Shown piece after piece: positions 1-8,126 of a DNA stretch of 64,000 nt. The translations under genes and the position numbers were made by a program. Source of the stretch: Cucumibacter marinus DSM 18995 (GTDB taxonomy: Bacteria > Pseudomonadota > Alphaproteobacteria > Rhizobiales > Devosiaceae); assembly GCF_000429865.1 (NCBI RefSeq), contig NZ_AUCR01000002.1, positions 186,001-250,000 of the forward strand, read 5' to 3'. Under the pieces are notes generated by a model, which was given only the letters and a program-made list of their open reading frames with translations, was not told the origin of the DNA and ran no database searches. The first letter of the stretch is position 1, and every line of letters begins with the position of its first letter.

Positions 1-561
1 GTGCCCGGCTCGGGAACCACCGCCGTGCTGCTGGCCGTCCTTCTGGCGCTCAATATCACCCCGGGGCCGCTGCTGTTCACGCAAAACCCGGATGTGGTGT
101 GGGGCCTGATCGCGGCGCTGTTTATCGGGAACTTCATGCTTTTGCTCATGAACATTCCGATGGTCAGCCTGTTCGTGCGGGTGCTGATGGTACCGCCGCG
201 CTACCTGATGCCGATTGTCGCCATGGTTTCCTTTGTCGGGATCTACGGCATTTCCGGATCTAGCTTCGATCTGCTCGTCATGGTCGGATTCGGCGTGCTG
301 GGCTGGGTGTTGCGCAAGCTCGATGTGCCGCTGGTGCCGGTTATTCTCGGCGTTTTGCTGGGGGCCGCCATGGAAAAGAACCTCAGGCGCGCACTCACCA
401 TATCGGATGGCGACTGGTCGACGCTGGTGGCTTCGCCGCTTTCGATCACCTTGTGGGTGATCGCGATTGTCGGTTTCATCCTGCCGATCGTCATTGGCCC
501 GATGATCCGGCGGCGCATGGCGATCCGCCGCAAGGACGAAGAAGGTGCGACAGTCGATTGA
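1..561 (+). CDS. Tripartite tricarboxylate transporter permease, TctA-type, C-terminal part (5' end outside window)
   Basis: The reading frame is open from the first base and ends with TGA at 559-561. It encodes about 186 residues of hydrophobic protein. The opening PGSGTTAVLL and the following TPGPLLF segment match the conserved loop of TctA, the large 12-TM subunit of sodium-driven TTT carboxylate importers. Several membrane spans follow, and the end is a short basic/acidic tail (RRRMAIRRKDEEG). Full TctA proteins are about 500 residues, so roughly the last third is present. The GTG at position 1 is almost certainly an internal codon, not the start. TctB and TctC partners would lie upstream, outside the window. 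The substrate cannot be read from this piece. Confidence 0.85.
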   Translation: MPGSGTTAVLLAVLLALNITPGPLLFTQNPDVVWGLIAALFIGNFMLLLMNIPMVSLFVRVLMVPPRYLMPIVAMVSFVGIYGISGSSFDLLVMVGFGVLGWVLRKLDVPLVPVILGVLLGAAMEKNLRRALTISDGDWSTLVASPLSITLWVIAIVGFILPIVIGPMIRRRMAIRRKDEEGATVD

Positions 562-608
562 AGACTGCGACCGCTTCTGCAAAGCTGGGGACGCAGAGGT
601 GCAATGCA

Positions 609-642
609 GGCGCGGCCGGAACAGGAATGTCCCGGCCGCGCC
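609..642. terminator. Strong hairpin between convergent genes
   Basis: Perfect 11-bp arms GGCGCGGCCGG (609-619) and CCGGCCGCGCC (632-642) enclose a 12-nt loop. The hairpin lies 47 nt after the TctA stop and 14 nt after the stop of the minus-strand gene that ends at 656. No T-run follows on either strand, so it may stabilise 3' ends or help termination but is not a classic intrinsic terminator. Confidence 0.5.
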
Positions 643-655
643 TCAGCCTATGCAA

Positions 656-1162
656 TCAACAGGGGTCGATGCGGACCGACACCTGGCCGAATGTGCAGGA
701 CGAGCCGATCCGGCACTGGCCGGTTCCGATCGGGTCATCGGCATTGAGCGGGTCATAATCCACAATCGAGAAGCGCAGGGTCTGGCCGGTTGGCCGGATT
801 TGCATGGAACAGGTGAAGCTGTTGTTGCACTTGCCCGTTGTTCCGGTCGTCGTCTCGGTAATGCGCGGGTCGGGCAACCGGCCCGGCTGGTCCCAGAGGT
901 CGCCATCTGCTGCCCGATCCGCCACGGTGAAGGAGGCGGTGACGCAGGACGGCAAGGCGGACACCGGCGGCTGCGAATCTGCCTGTGAACTGCTCGAAGA
1001 GGAGGAGGACCGGTTGGACGAACCCTGCGATGTCGATGGCTTGGGCGCCGGTTCTTCGGGCCGGAAGATCAGGTCCTGCGCTATCACCGGCGGTGCGGCC
1101 GATACGGCAATGGCTGCAGCGGCAAACAGGGCGAGAATGCGCGGCATAGCGGTCATGATCAT
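656..1162 (-). CDS. Small secreted cysteine-rich protein with DLIFRPE tag and possible C2-like domain
   Basis: 168 aa. Residues 1-28 form a signal peptide with an Ala-rich core; cleavage is likely after VIA. The mature protein starts QDLIFRPEEP, then a Ser/Gln-rich linker (about 40-65) with a run of serines, then a compact C-terminal domain with six cysteines (possibly three disulfides). The domain has DGDLWD...PDPRI and later FSIVDYDPLNADDPIG. This spacing of Asp residues and the terminal D-x-I-G recalls calcium-binding loops of C2 domains, but I infer this from pattern only. The start ATG overlaps the stop of the caspase-like gene as ATGATCATG (ATGA), so the two are translationally coupled. 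A second protein with the same DLIFRPE tag lies at 16745-17248. No function is established. Confidence 0.7.
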   Translation of the reverse strand: MIMTAMPRILALFAAAAIAVSAAPPVIAQDLIFRPEEPAPKPSTSQGSSNRSSSSSSSSQADSQPPVSALPSCVTASFTVADRAADGDLWDQPGRLPDPRITETTTGTTGKCNNSFTCSMQIRPTGQTLRFSIVDYDPLNADDPIGTGQCRIGSSCTFGQVSVRIDPC

Positions 1163-2835
1163 TCCCCCGTCTCGATGCGGCCGTCTTCAACCAGCAGGGC
1201 CAGGGCCCGGCGTGTTCCCGGTCCGAAACTCGCATCAATGGCGCCGCGATAATAGTTTTCCGCGCGCAGGATGCGCTGCAGACTTTCTCGGGTTGGACGG
1301 CTGAGCGCCGAGGCATCCTGGGACAGTGCCTCGAGCAGCGCCTGGCGGTCATCGAGATCGTCCTGACCGAACCCTGCCAGGGCATCCGCGATCAGATCGG
1401 CCGCCTTTTCCGGGTCGCTGGTGATGCCGTTGCCACGGTCGATCATCCAGCCGTAATTGTAGGCCGCGAGCGCGTTGCCCTGGGTGATGGCCTTTTCATA
1501 CAGCGTCACCGCTTTGGGGATATCGCGGTCCACTCCAAGCCCTTCCGCATAGAGAAAGGCGAGATTGCCCGCGGCCCGATCGTCGTCGAGATCGGTTGCG
1601 AGTTCGAGCCAGTTGGCAGCGTCGGCATAGGCCTTTTTGCCCAGCGCAGTGCGCGCATGTTCGAGATAGGTGGCGATCTGTTCGGCGCTGGAACCGGTGT
1701 CGGGATCTTGCGTGCTATCGGGACCCTGCGCACCATCGACCGCATCCTGCGGCTCGTCCTCTGCGATATTCGCGATCCGGGTCACGGTTTCAGGTTCTTC
1801 GGCGGTGGTTGCCGGTGTGTCCGGTTCCGGTGTGGCCGGCAATTGGGGCGAAGTCACCGGTTTGGCCAGCGCCGCCTCGGCAAAGCCGGCATAGGCGCTG
1901 TCGGGATACTCGGACAGGAACAGTTCCCAGGCCGCGGTGGTGTTGATCTTGAGCGCGGCGGAAAAGGCGAGCTCGTCGGAGGCTTCGTCCTCGATCACCG
2001 GGGTTGGTGTGACGACCGGCTTCGGCACCGGTGTTGTCTGGGCAGCGACAGCCGGCGCCTGTTTGCCCGCCATATAGAACTCGGTGGCCATGGCAGTCAG
2101 CTGCTCGGGGTTTTGTCGGCCGGCCGTGTTTTCGCGGACATCGAGGGTCACGCGCTTCAACAGCGTCGAAATCTCGATATTCGGTGTCGGCAGGTGCTTG
2201 AGGAGCGAAGAGGTGAACGGGCTGTTGCGGCCCCGTCCGTCCTCGGCAATGGCGTTGGGCGCTGCTGCGAAGGCGATCAGCACGTCGCTGCCGGAAACCT
2301 TCACCGGCGCCAACCCGCGACCGACCGAGGCGCTGCGTCCGCTACTGGCCAGAAGCCCGTTGAACTGCTCGGATAGCGGGTTGTTGCGGCAGGCATCGAG
2401 AAACACCAGCCCGACGGGCACCGAGCTCATCGATGCGAGGATTTCGTCGAGCGAGATCAGTTCGCGGCGCACCGAGAACTGGCTTTTGAGTTCCGCATCG
2501 ACCGGCATCAGATAGTTGTTCTGTTCAAACTGCATGCCGTGCCCGGCATAGAAGAACAGTGCAACATCCGCGTCCTGAATGGCGGCGGCATATCGGTCCA
2601 GCGTGTCGATGAATTCGGCCTCGGTCAGGTCGAACCCGGTTGTGACCTCGAAGCCAAGGGTTTCCAGCGCCTCGGCCATGTCCCTGGCGTCATTGGCCGG
2701 ATTGGTCAGCACGCCAGCATGTTCATAGGACGAATTGCCGACCACCAGGGCCATCCGGCTTTCGCCAAAGGCCGGCGCAGTGACCGCAAACAACAGGAAA
2801 CAGAATATGGCGCGGAGACAGATGAACTTGCTCAT
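1159..2835 (-). CDS. Secreted caspase-like (peptidase C14) protein with Sel1 repeats and peptidoglycan-binding-like C-terminus
   Basis: 558 aa from the ATG at 2835, chosen because GGGGA lies about 7 nt upstream; ATG 2841 and TTG 2868 are in-frame alternatives. Residues 1-24 are a signal peptide ending AFGES. The caspase p20-like domain follows (about 26-250): RMALVVGNSSY, the catalytic His in FYAGHG (H99) and the catalytic Cys in DACRNN (C149) are both present, so the protease should be active. A Pro/Glu/Thr-rich linker spans about 265-390. Sel1/TPR-like repeats follow (AAGNLAFLYAEGLGV; AAYNYGWMIDRGNG). The extreme C-terminus, LQRILR...YRGAIDASFGPGTRRAL, resembles a PG_binding_1 fold. The architecture suggests a periplasmic or cell-envelope protease. 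It is followed with ATGA overlap by the small DLIFRPE protein. Confidence 0.85.
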   Translation of the reverse strand: MSKFICLRAIFCFLLFAVTAPAFGESRMALVVGNSSYEHAGVLTNPANDARDMAEALETLGFEVTTGFDLTEAEFIDTLDRYAAAIQDADVALFFYAGHGMQFEQNNYLMPVDAELKSQFSVRRELISLDEILASMSSVPVGLVFLDACRNNPLSEQFNGLLASSGRSASVGRGLAPVKVSGSDVLIAFAAAPNAIAEDGRGRNSPFTSSLLKHLPTPNIEISTLLKRVTLDVRENTAGRQNPEQLTAMATEFYMAGKQAPAVAAQTTPVPKPVVTPTPVIEDEASDELAFSAALKINTTAAWELFLSEYPDSAYAGFAEAALAKPVTSPQLPATPEPDTPATTAEEPETVTRIANIAEDEPQDAVDGAQGPDSTQDPDTGSSAEQIATYLEHARTALGKKAYADAANWLELATDLDDDRAAGNLAFLYAEGLGVDRDIPKAVTLYEKAITQGNALAAYNYGWMIDRGNGITSDPEKAADLIADALAGFGQDDLDDRQALLEALSQDASALSRPTRESLQRILRAENYYRGAIDASFGPGTRRALALLVEDGRIETGE

Positions 2836-2919
2836 GTGCATTCCCCAACGCCCCCCAACGCGCAGCAAGTCTATTCAATCACCGTTGAATCGCAAGCCCT
2901 TGGAGAATTCTGGCGTCGG

Positions 2920-3570
2920 CTAGGCGTATTTTGCGACGAATTCTTCAGCCGTCAGCGCCCGCATGTCGGGTAAGGTTTCGCGCAGCTTTTCGCGCGGCCA
3001 GTCCCACCAGCTCAGCGCCAGCAACGCCTCGGCGGTTTCGGGCGAATGCCGGGGCTTGATCGGTTTGGCGGGGACCCCACCCACAATGGTGTAGGGCGGT
3101 ACGTCCTTGGAAACGACAGCACCCGCCGCGATGATGGCGCCGGTTCCGACCGTTACCCCGGCCAGCACGGTGGCGCCGTGACCGATCCAGACATCGTGGC
3201 CGATCACGACCTTCTCGGTTTTGCGCCAGCCGAAGAACTCGGTGTCGTCTTCGCCAAGCCCATAGGCGGCGGCGCGATAGGTGAAATGGTGCTGGCTGGC
3301 GCGCCATTGCGGGTGATTGCCGGGATTGAGCCGCACATCGGAGGCAATCGAGCAGAATTTGCCGATTTCGGTCCAGATCACCTGGCCGCGCTGCATGATG
3401 TAGGAATAGTCCCCCAGCGTGCTTTCGGCGAACACCGTGTCACGCCCGATTTCCGTCCAGATGCCGAGGTCGGCATCCCGCAGTTTCGCACTCGGGTGAA
3501 CTGTCGGTGTTTCGGACAGGCGCGGTGTTTCGACGTTGCGCTTTTCTTCAGGCTGGATATCAGCGTTCAT
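2920..3570 (-). CDS. Hexapeptide-repeat acetyltransferase of the phosphonate operon
   Basis: 216 aa, starting [10 protein letters not shown] at the ATG at 3570; longer in-frame readings run back through phnN and are not used. After a short N-terminal tail, the left-handed beta-helix family pattern is seen: [25 protein letters not shown], then [27 protein letters not shown] repeats and [11 protein letters not shown], as in chloramphenicol/xenobiotic acetyltransferases. Proteins of this family are often encoded in C-P lyase operons (the DapD/DapH-like phosphonate-associated family), but their substrate is unknown. The gene is last in the phnG-to-phnN operon and overlaps phnN by 11 nt. It may acylate an aminophosphonate or a nucleotide intermediate; that is inference. 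Confidence 0.85.
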   Translation of the reverse strand: MNADIQPEEKRNVETPRLSETPTVHPSAKLRDADLGIWTEIGRDTVFAESTLGDYSYIMQRGQVIWTEIGKFCSIASDVRLNPGNHPQWRASQHHFTYRAAAYGLGEDDTEFFGWRKTEKVVIGHDVWIGHGATVLAGVTVGTGAIIAAGAVVSKDVPPYTIVGGVPAKPIKPRHSPETAEALLALSWWDWPREKLRETLPDMRALTAEEFVAKYA

Positions 3571-4147
3571 CAGGCTGTTTCTCGACTGTCTTGTGCGCTG
3601 CGAATTTCTCGATGGCGGCGCAAAACCGCTCGATGGCTGCGTCGAGATCGCCGGAATTGTCGATGTTCTCGACCTGCGCGGTAAAGGGCAGCGGCGTGCC
3701 TTCACGGTTGAGCCGGGCGACGATCTCGTCCTCGGTCTCGCGGCCCCGGGCTGCGAGGCGTTTGGCACGCACTTCCGGGGTTGCGGTGACAAGGATCACG
3801 CGGGTCCCCGGATAGGCCTTGAGCGCTTCGGCAATGACAGCACGCGAAACATTGACCACCACGGTGCGGCCCAGCGCCAGATCATCCTTGACCGAAGACG
3901 GGATGATATAGCCGTGCCCATGCGCGCTCCAGGACAGGGTGTAATCGCCCTTGATGCGCAACAGGTCGAATTCCATGCGCGAAATGGTGCCGTGGTCTTC
4001 GGCATTGGCGTCTGCGGGCCGGGTCACCAGCCGGCGCGGAAACGAATACCAGCGGTCTCCCCAATGCCGGTCAGCGGCTGCCGCGATCAATGTGTCCTTG
4101 CCGACCCCCGACGGGCCGACGACCAGGATCAGCCGGCCAACCATCAC
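3560..4147 (-). CDS. phnN: Ribose 1,5-bisphosphate phosphokinase PhnN
   Basis: 195 aa, the usual length. PhnN phosphorylates ribose 1,5-bisphosphate to PRPP, the last step of the C-P lyase pathway. The guanylate-kinase-like fold is marked by the P-loop GPSGVGKD (residues 11-18), the RLVTRPAD substrate loop and a LID with RLAARGRET. The start overlaps the phnM stop by 4 nt and the 3' end overlaps the hexapeptide transferase gene by 11 nt, so all three are co-translated. Confidence 0.93.
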   Translation of the reverse strand: MMVGRLILVVGPSGVGKDTLIAAAADRHWGDRWYSFPRRLVTRPADANAEDHGTISRMEFDLLRIKGDYTLSWSAHGHGYIIPSSVKDDLALGRTVVVNVSRAVIAEALKAYPGTRVILVTATPEVRAKRLAARGRETEDEIVARLNREGTPLPFTAQVENIDNSGDLDAAIERFCAAIEKFAAHKTVEKQPDER

Positions 4148-5340
4148 ATCACCCTCCGGCCTTCGCGCCAGACCGCGCGCACGACCGGCAGGCCGCCGAT
4201 CAGGGCCACGCGCGAAAAGTCGCCGCGTTTGCCGATGGCGATCTCGCCGCGATCATGAAGACCGGCGGCACGGGCCGGGTTGCGCGAGACGGTCGCGACG
4301 GCCTCCGGCAACCCGGTGCCCTTGACCGCGTCAGGCATGGCAAAGGCCGCCTGCATCAGCGAGAACGGCACATAGTCCGAGCTCATCACATCGAGCAGCC
4401 CGTCGCGGGCCAGTTCACCCGCCGAGATGTTGCCCGAATGCGAGCGGCCGCGCACAAGGTTTGGCGCGCCCATCAGGATCGCCAGCCCGGCCTTGCGGGC
4501 CGCTTCGGCGGCGGCGCGGGTTGTGGGGAACTCGGCAATACGGACGCCGTTCTCGCGCGCTTCATCGACATGCTCGACTGTGGCGTCGTCATGGCTCGCC
4601 AGCGTAATGCCGGCGGCATGGGCCATCTCGACAATAGTCGAACGGTTGAGCTCGGCAAATTGCTCCTGGTCGGCCTTTCGGGCGGCGATGAAGCGCTCCA
4701 TCTGTTCGTCGGTGCGGCCCGTGCGGCCCTGATAATAGGCGCGGTAGAGGTCCATGGTGACGAACTGGCGCTGGCCCGGCGTGTGGTCCATCAGCGAGGC
4801 GAGGCGCACCGGCTCATAGGTGTGATAGGCCTCGAAATGCTCGCGCGCATCGGATGAGGCCAGTTCGCAGCGCAGATGGATGAAGTGTTCAGCCCGTACC
4901 CGGTCTTCGCGGCGGGCGTGGTTGATCGCATCCATCAGGATCTCGACGTGCTCGCCGAGGTTTTGCTGACTGTCGGCGTCCGAGCCGATCCGCACCGCGT
5001 CGAACACGGTGGTGATGCCCGAGGCGGTGATCTGCGCGTCATGGGCCTGAACCGAGGCAACAGGATCCCAGTAGACCTTGGGGCGGGGGTGATAGTGGTT
5101 CTCGAGATGGTCGGTATGCAGTTCGACCAGTCCCGGCACCAGATAGTCGCCCTCGAAATCCTCAGCATGGCTGACCCCGGTGGTGTCGATGCCGGTGATC
5201 TCGCCATCGGCGATGGCGAGACTGCCATGAATCACATCGTCAGCGGTGATGATGCGGGCATTGGTGACGGCCATGTCGGCGCCCCGCTTCGGAGTGTTGG
5301 CGGCGGCGCTTTTCGGTCGGATATCGTTCATTACATTCAT
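4144..5340 (-). CDS. phnM: Alpha-D-ribose 1-methylphosphonate 5-triphosphate diphosphatase PhnM
   Basis: 398 aa from ATG 5340, which follows a GAGAAG element; a TTG at 5352 (overlapping the upstream stop) and an ATG at 5274 are alternatives, and the first ~20 residues are not conserved in the family. PhnM is an amidohydrolase-superfamily enzyme that removes pyrophosphate from ribose 1-methylphosphonate 5-triphosphate. The family signature LVELHTDHLENHYHPRP gives the HxD-type metal site. Further metal/catalytic residues sit in ASHDDATVEHV and SSDYVP. It lies between the 2H phosphoesterase and phnN with overlaps or close spacing on both sides. Confidence 0.93.
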   Translation of the reverse strand: MNVMNDIRPKSAAANTPKRGADMAVTNARIITADDVIHGSLAIADGEITGIDTTGVSHAEDFEGDYLVPGLVELHTDHLENHYHPRPKVYWDPVASVQAHDAQITASGITTVFDAVRIGSDADSQQNLGEHVEILMDAINHARREDRVRAEHFIHLRCELASSDAREHFEAYHTYEPVRLASLMDHTPGQRQFVTMDLYRAYYQGRTGRTDEQMERFIAARKADQEQFAELNRSTIVEMAHAAGITLASHDDATVEHVDEARENGVRIAEFPTTRAAAEAARKAGLAILMGAPNLVRGRSHSGNISAGELARDGLLDVMSSDYVPFSLMQAAFAMPDAVKGTGLPEAVATVSRNPARAAGLHDRGEIAIGKRGDFSRVALIGGLPVVRAVWREGRRVM

Positions 5341-5348
5341 GGGGCTTC

Positions 5349-6110
5349 TCAAGCGCGTCCGGTGAGAGGGAAGTCGGCAATGCGCCGGAAGGGCGCGCCG
5401 GGTTCGGGTTCCTTGAAGATCGCGATGCGATCTATGGCGAGGGGATGAGCCAGCACATCCGCAAAGCGGTCGGTGGCGGCCTCGAGATACCGGGTCCGCT
5501 CGGTCTCGGGCAGGCGGTCGGTCAGGGTCATGTGAAAACGGAATTCTTCCATGACATAGGGGTAGCCAAATTCATCGAGCAGTTCGGTCTGCCGCGCGGT
5601 GAGCCCGCCCTTGAGGCGTTTCTCTCGTTCAGCGGCAGACATTGGTGCGCGGAATTGCCGGAAATGAGTGACGCAGGCCCCGGCGAAACGGGTGAGGGCG
5701 TCGCTCTGGGCGACCGGCATCACAGCCAGAAAGCCCGCCAGATTGCGGATCTCGGCCTGCCCCATGGTGAAGGGTTTGTGCCGGGCCGCGAACTCTTCCG
5801 CGGCGGCGCTTAAATCCCGTGGTGCCATGCCCGAGGCCAGCCGCATCGGGGCGACCAGTGTCGCATGAAAGCCGTAGCGCCGGGCCGAGGCCGTAGCCGC
5901 CGCGAATTCATCGACGTCGAACCCGTGGGGCACGATGGTTCCGGCCTCGCCACCTGCCGCATCGCGGCCAAGCCACCCGCTCGCAGCCCGCCAGAGTGCG
6001 CTGTCGGGATCGGGTGCGAAATAGATGGCAAATCGCGCAGTGCCAGGTTGCTCGGTCATTTCGGGCCGGGACTCATCGGGGTCGGTGGGACGGTTCGCGG
6101 TGACTATCAT
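5349..6110 (-). CDS. 2H phosphoesterase-like protein of phosphonate operons (DUF1045 family)
   Basis: 253 aa; an ATG at 6059 giving MTEQPGTARF is an equally good start, since the first 17 residues look non-conserved. The protein matches the family often annotated only as 'phosphonate metabolism protein'. Two HxT motifs are visible, YGFHATLVAP (H82, T84) and FRFHMTLTDR (H193, T195), which define the two-histidine phosphoesterase superfamily that opens or transfers cyclic phosphates. The gene sits between phnL and phnM. No PhnP-type metallo-beta-lactamase (HxHxDH) is encoded in the cluster, so this protein is the best local candidate to open the ribosyl 1,2-cyclic phosphate made by PhnJ. That role is inference; the family and motifs are direct. 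Confidence 0.85.
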   Translation of the reverse strand: MIVTANRPTDPDESRPEMTEQPGTARFAIYFAPDPDSALWRAASGWLGRDAAGGEAGTIVPHGFDVDEFAAATASARRYGFHATLVAPMRLASGMAPRDLSAAAEEFAARHKPFTMGQAEIRNLAGFLAVMPVAQSDALTRFAGACVTHFRQFRAPMSAAEREKRLKGGLTARQTELLDEFGYPYVMEEFRFHMTLTDRLPETERTRYLEAATDRFADVLAHPLAIDRIAIFKEPEPGAPFRRIADFPLTGRA

Positions 6111-6145
6111 GCGGTCGATGTCAGAATTGTAACGCTCGGTTGTGG

Positions 6146-6856
6146 TCAGGCTGCGGCAGCGAAAGCGGTCACATCGATGACGCGGTCGGCCACGGCTTCA
6201 CGGGTGTCCTGGTCGTGGAAGATGCCCAGCATGCCGATGCCGGCCTGCTTCTTTTCAGTGATCAGGTCGAGCACCACCTGGCGGTTGGTGGCATCGAGCG
6301 AGGCGGTCGGCTCGTCGAGCAGCAGCAGGGGGTGCTTGCCGATGAAGCCTCGGGCGATATTGACCCGTTGTTGCTCCCCGCCCGAGAAGGTGGCGGGCGG
6401 CAGACCCCAGAGCCGCTCGGGTACGTTGAGCCGCGCCAGCATCTCGCCAGCCTGTTCGGGCGCGGTCTTTTCGTCGGCGCCCCAGTTGCGGGCCACCTCG
6501 GTCACCACATCGAGAGCGGAAACACGCGGGATCACCGAGAGGAATTGGCTGACATAACCAATCGAGCGACGGCGGACCTCGATCACCTCGCGCGGCTCGG
6601 CGGCGACGATATCGACCATCACCCCGAGATGGGCGACATCAATGCGGCCCTTGTTGGCGGCATAATTGCCATAGGCCATCTTCAACAGGGTCGATTTCCC
6701 GGCGCCTGATGCGCCGCCCAGCACCACGCATTCCCCGCGCGATACCGTGAACGCGACATTGTCGACCACCGGCAGGCGGATGCCGCCCTGCAAATGCATG
6801 GTGAAGTCCTTGGAGACGTCTTCGACGTTCAAAAGGATGTCGGTAGCCATGATCAC
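6146..6856 (-). CDS. phnL: C-P lyase accessory ABC ATPase PhnL
   Basis: 236 aa; ATG 6850 (MATDILL) is an alternative two codons in. An ABC-type ATPase with Walker A GGASGAGKST, signature FSGGEQQRV and Walker B LLLLDEP, plus the PhnL-typical SIGYVSQFLSVIPRVSALDVV. It is not a transporter subunit: in Escherichia coli PhnL is needed for C-P bond cleavage and associates with the PhnGHIJK core. The start overlaps the phnK stop by 4 nt (ATGA). Confidence 0.93.
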   Translation of the reverse strand: MIMATDILLNVEDVSKDFTMHLQGGIRLPVVDNVAFTVSRGECVVLGGASGAGKSTLLKMAYGNYAANKGRIDVAHLGVMVDIVAAEPREVIEVRRRSIGYVSQFLSVIPRVSALDVVTEVARNWGADEKTAPEQAGEMLARLNVPERLWGLPPATFSGGEQQRVNIARGFIGKHPLLLLDEPTASLDATNRQVVLDLITEKKQAGIGMLGIFHDQDTREAVADRVIDVTAFAAAA

Positions 6857-7659
6857 GCTCCTACCTGCAGGATCGAAGAGACGAGAAGCTGGGTGTAGGG
6901 CTGGTGCGGGTCGTCAAGCACCTGGTCGGTCAGCCCGGCCTCGATCACCTTGCCCTGTTTCATCACCATGATGCGGTCAGACAGCAGCCGGGCGACGGCA
7001 AGGTCATGGGTGACGATGATGATCGCAAGCCCGAGATCGGCCACCAGCCGGCGGATGAGGTCGAGCAGGCGCGCCTGAACCGAGACATCGAGGCCGCCGG
7101 TCGGCTCGTCCATGAAAACGAGACGCGGCGCGGTCACGAGATTGCGCGCGATCTGCAGGCGCTGCTGCATGCCGCCCGAAAAGGTCCGAGGATCATCATC
7201 GATCCGGTCCGGGTCGATCTCGACGCGGCCGAGCCAGTCGGTCGCCACGTCGCGGATCCTGCCGTAATGCCGGTTGCCGATGGCCATCAGCCGTTCGCCG
7301 ACATTGGCACCGGCGGAAACGCCCATGCGCAGCCCGTCGCGCGGGTTCTGATGCACGAAGCCCCAATCGGTGCGCAGCAGCACCCGCTGGTCGGCTTCGC
7401 TCATCCGGCACAGATCTTCCCAGCGGCCGTCGCGGAAGCGGTAGTGGATCGCGCCTTCGGTCGGGGCGATCTGGGTCGACAGGCAATTGAGAAGCGTCGA
7501 TTTGCCGGAGCCGGATTCCCCGACGATGGCCAGCACTTCGCCGGGATAGACATCGAACTCGACATCCCGGCATCCCAGATGCGTGCCATAGAAATGGGTC
7601 AGGCCGCGAACCTGCAGCAGAGGGATATCGCGCGCTGCGGGGGTGAGTTGCGCATTCAT
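6853..7659 (-). CDS. phnK: C-P lyase complex ABC ATPase PhnK
   Basis: 268 aa. ABC ATPase with Walker [11 protein letters not shown], a PhnK-specific insert (HYRFRDGRWEDL...), signature TFSGGMQQRLQ and Walker B LVFMDEPTGGLD. In Escherichia coli PhnK docks onto PhnJ in the C-P lyase core complex. It is encoded just after the GNAT gene with a 4-nt overlap and is coupled to phnL by a second 4-nt overlap. Confidence 0.93.
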   Translation of the reverse strand: MNAQLTPAARDIPLLQVRGLTHFYGTHLGCRDVEFDVYPGEVLAIVGESGSGKSTLLNCLSTQIAPTEGAIHYRFRDGRWEDLCRMSEADQRVLLRTDWGFVHQNPRDGLRMGVSAGANVGERLMAIGNRHYGRIRDVATDWLGRVEIDPDRIDDDPRTFSGGMQQRLQIARNLVTAPRLVFMDEPTGGLDVSVQARLLDLIRRLVADLGLAIIIVTHDLAVARLLSDRIMVMKQGKVIEAGLTDQVLDDPHQPYTQLLVSSILQVGA

Positions 7660-8126
7660 GCCGCGTTCTCCGCGTCGTTGGTCAAATGGGTCAAAAAGGA
7701 ATAGCCGTGCCGCTCAAAGCCAAGCCCTTCATAAAAGGCATGGGCGCGGTCGCGCTTCATGTTCGAGGAGAGGGCCAGCTTGTAGCAGCCCTTTTGATGG
7801 GCAATCCGTCTGGCGAAGGCCATCATCTGGCGCCCGATCCCCTTGCCGTGCCGGGCGGGATCGACCACGACGTCCTCAACCAGGGCCGAAGGCGCACCGA
7901 GGTGACCGAGATTGTCCATGATCAAGAGGGCGAAGCTGCCGACAATGGCATCCCCATCCTTCGCGACATAGAGCGCATAATCGGGATAGCGCGCAAAACG
8001 CGCGAAGATCACCTCGGCCTCGAGAATGGGCAACACCTCGCCGTCATCGATCTCGGGCTGGGCATACAGTGCCAGCACCCCAGGCAGGTCAGCCTTTTGC
8101 GCCGGTTCGATCAGAAGGCCGGTCAT
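7656..8126 (-). CDS. GNAT-family N-acetyltransferase inserted between phnJ and phnK
   Basis: 156 aa from the ATG at 8126, whose first bases overlap the phnJ stop (ATGA). The GNAT fold shows in EDVVVDPARHGKGIGRQMM (acetyl-CoA binding R/Q-x-x-G-x-G/A loop) and AHAFYEGLGFERHG near the C-terminus. Size and context resemble PhnO, the aminoalkylphosphonate N-acetyltransferase of the Escherichia coli phn operon, but PhnO is normally at the other end of that operon and I cannot show orthology by eye. Likely role: acetylation of aminophosphonates before or during degradation. The position between two core-complex genes is notable. Confidence 0.85.
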   Translation of the reverse strand: MTGLLIEPAQKADLPGVLALYAQPEIDDGEVLPILEAEVIFARFARYPDYALYVAKDGDAIVGSFALLIMDNLGHLGAPSALVEDVVVDPARHGKGIGRQMMAFARRIAHQKGCYKLALSSNMKRDRAHAFYEGLGFERHGYSFLTHLTNDAENAA

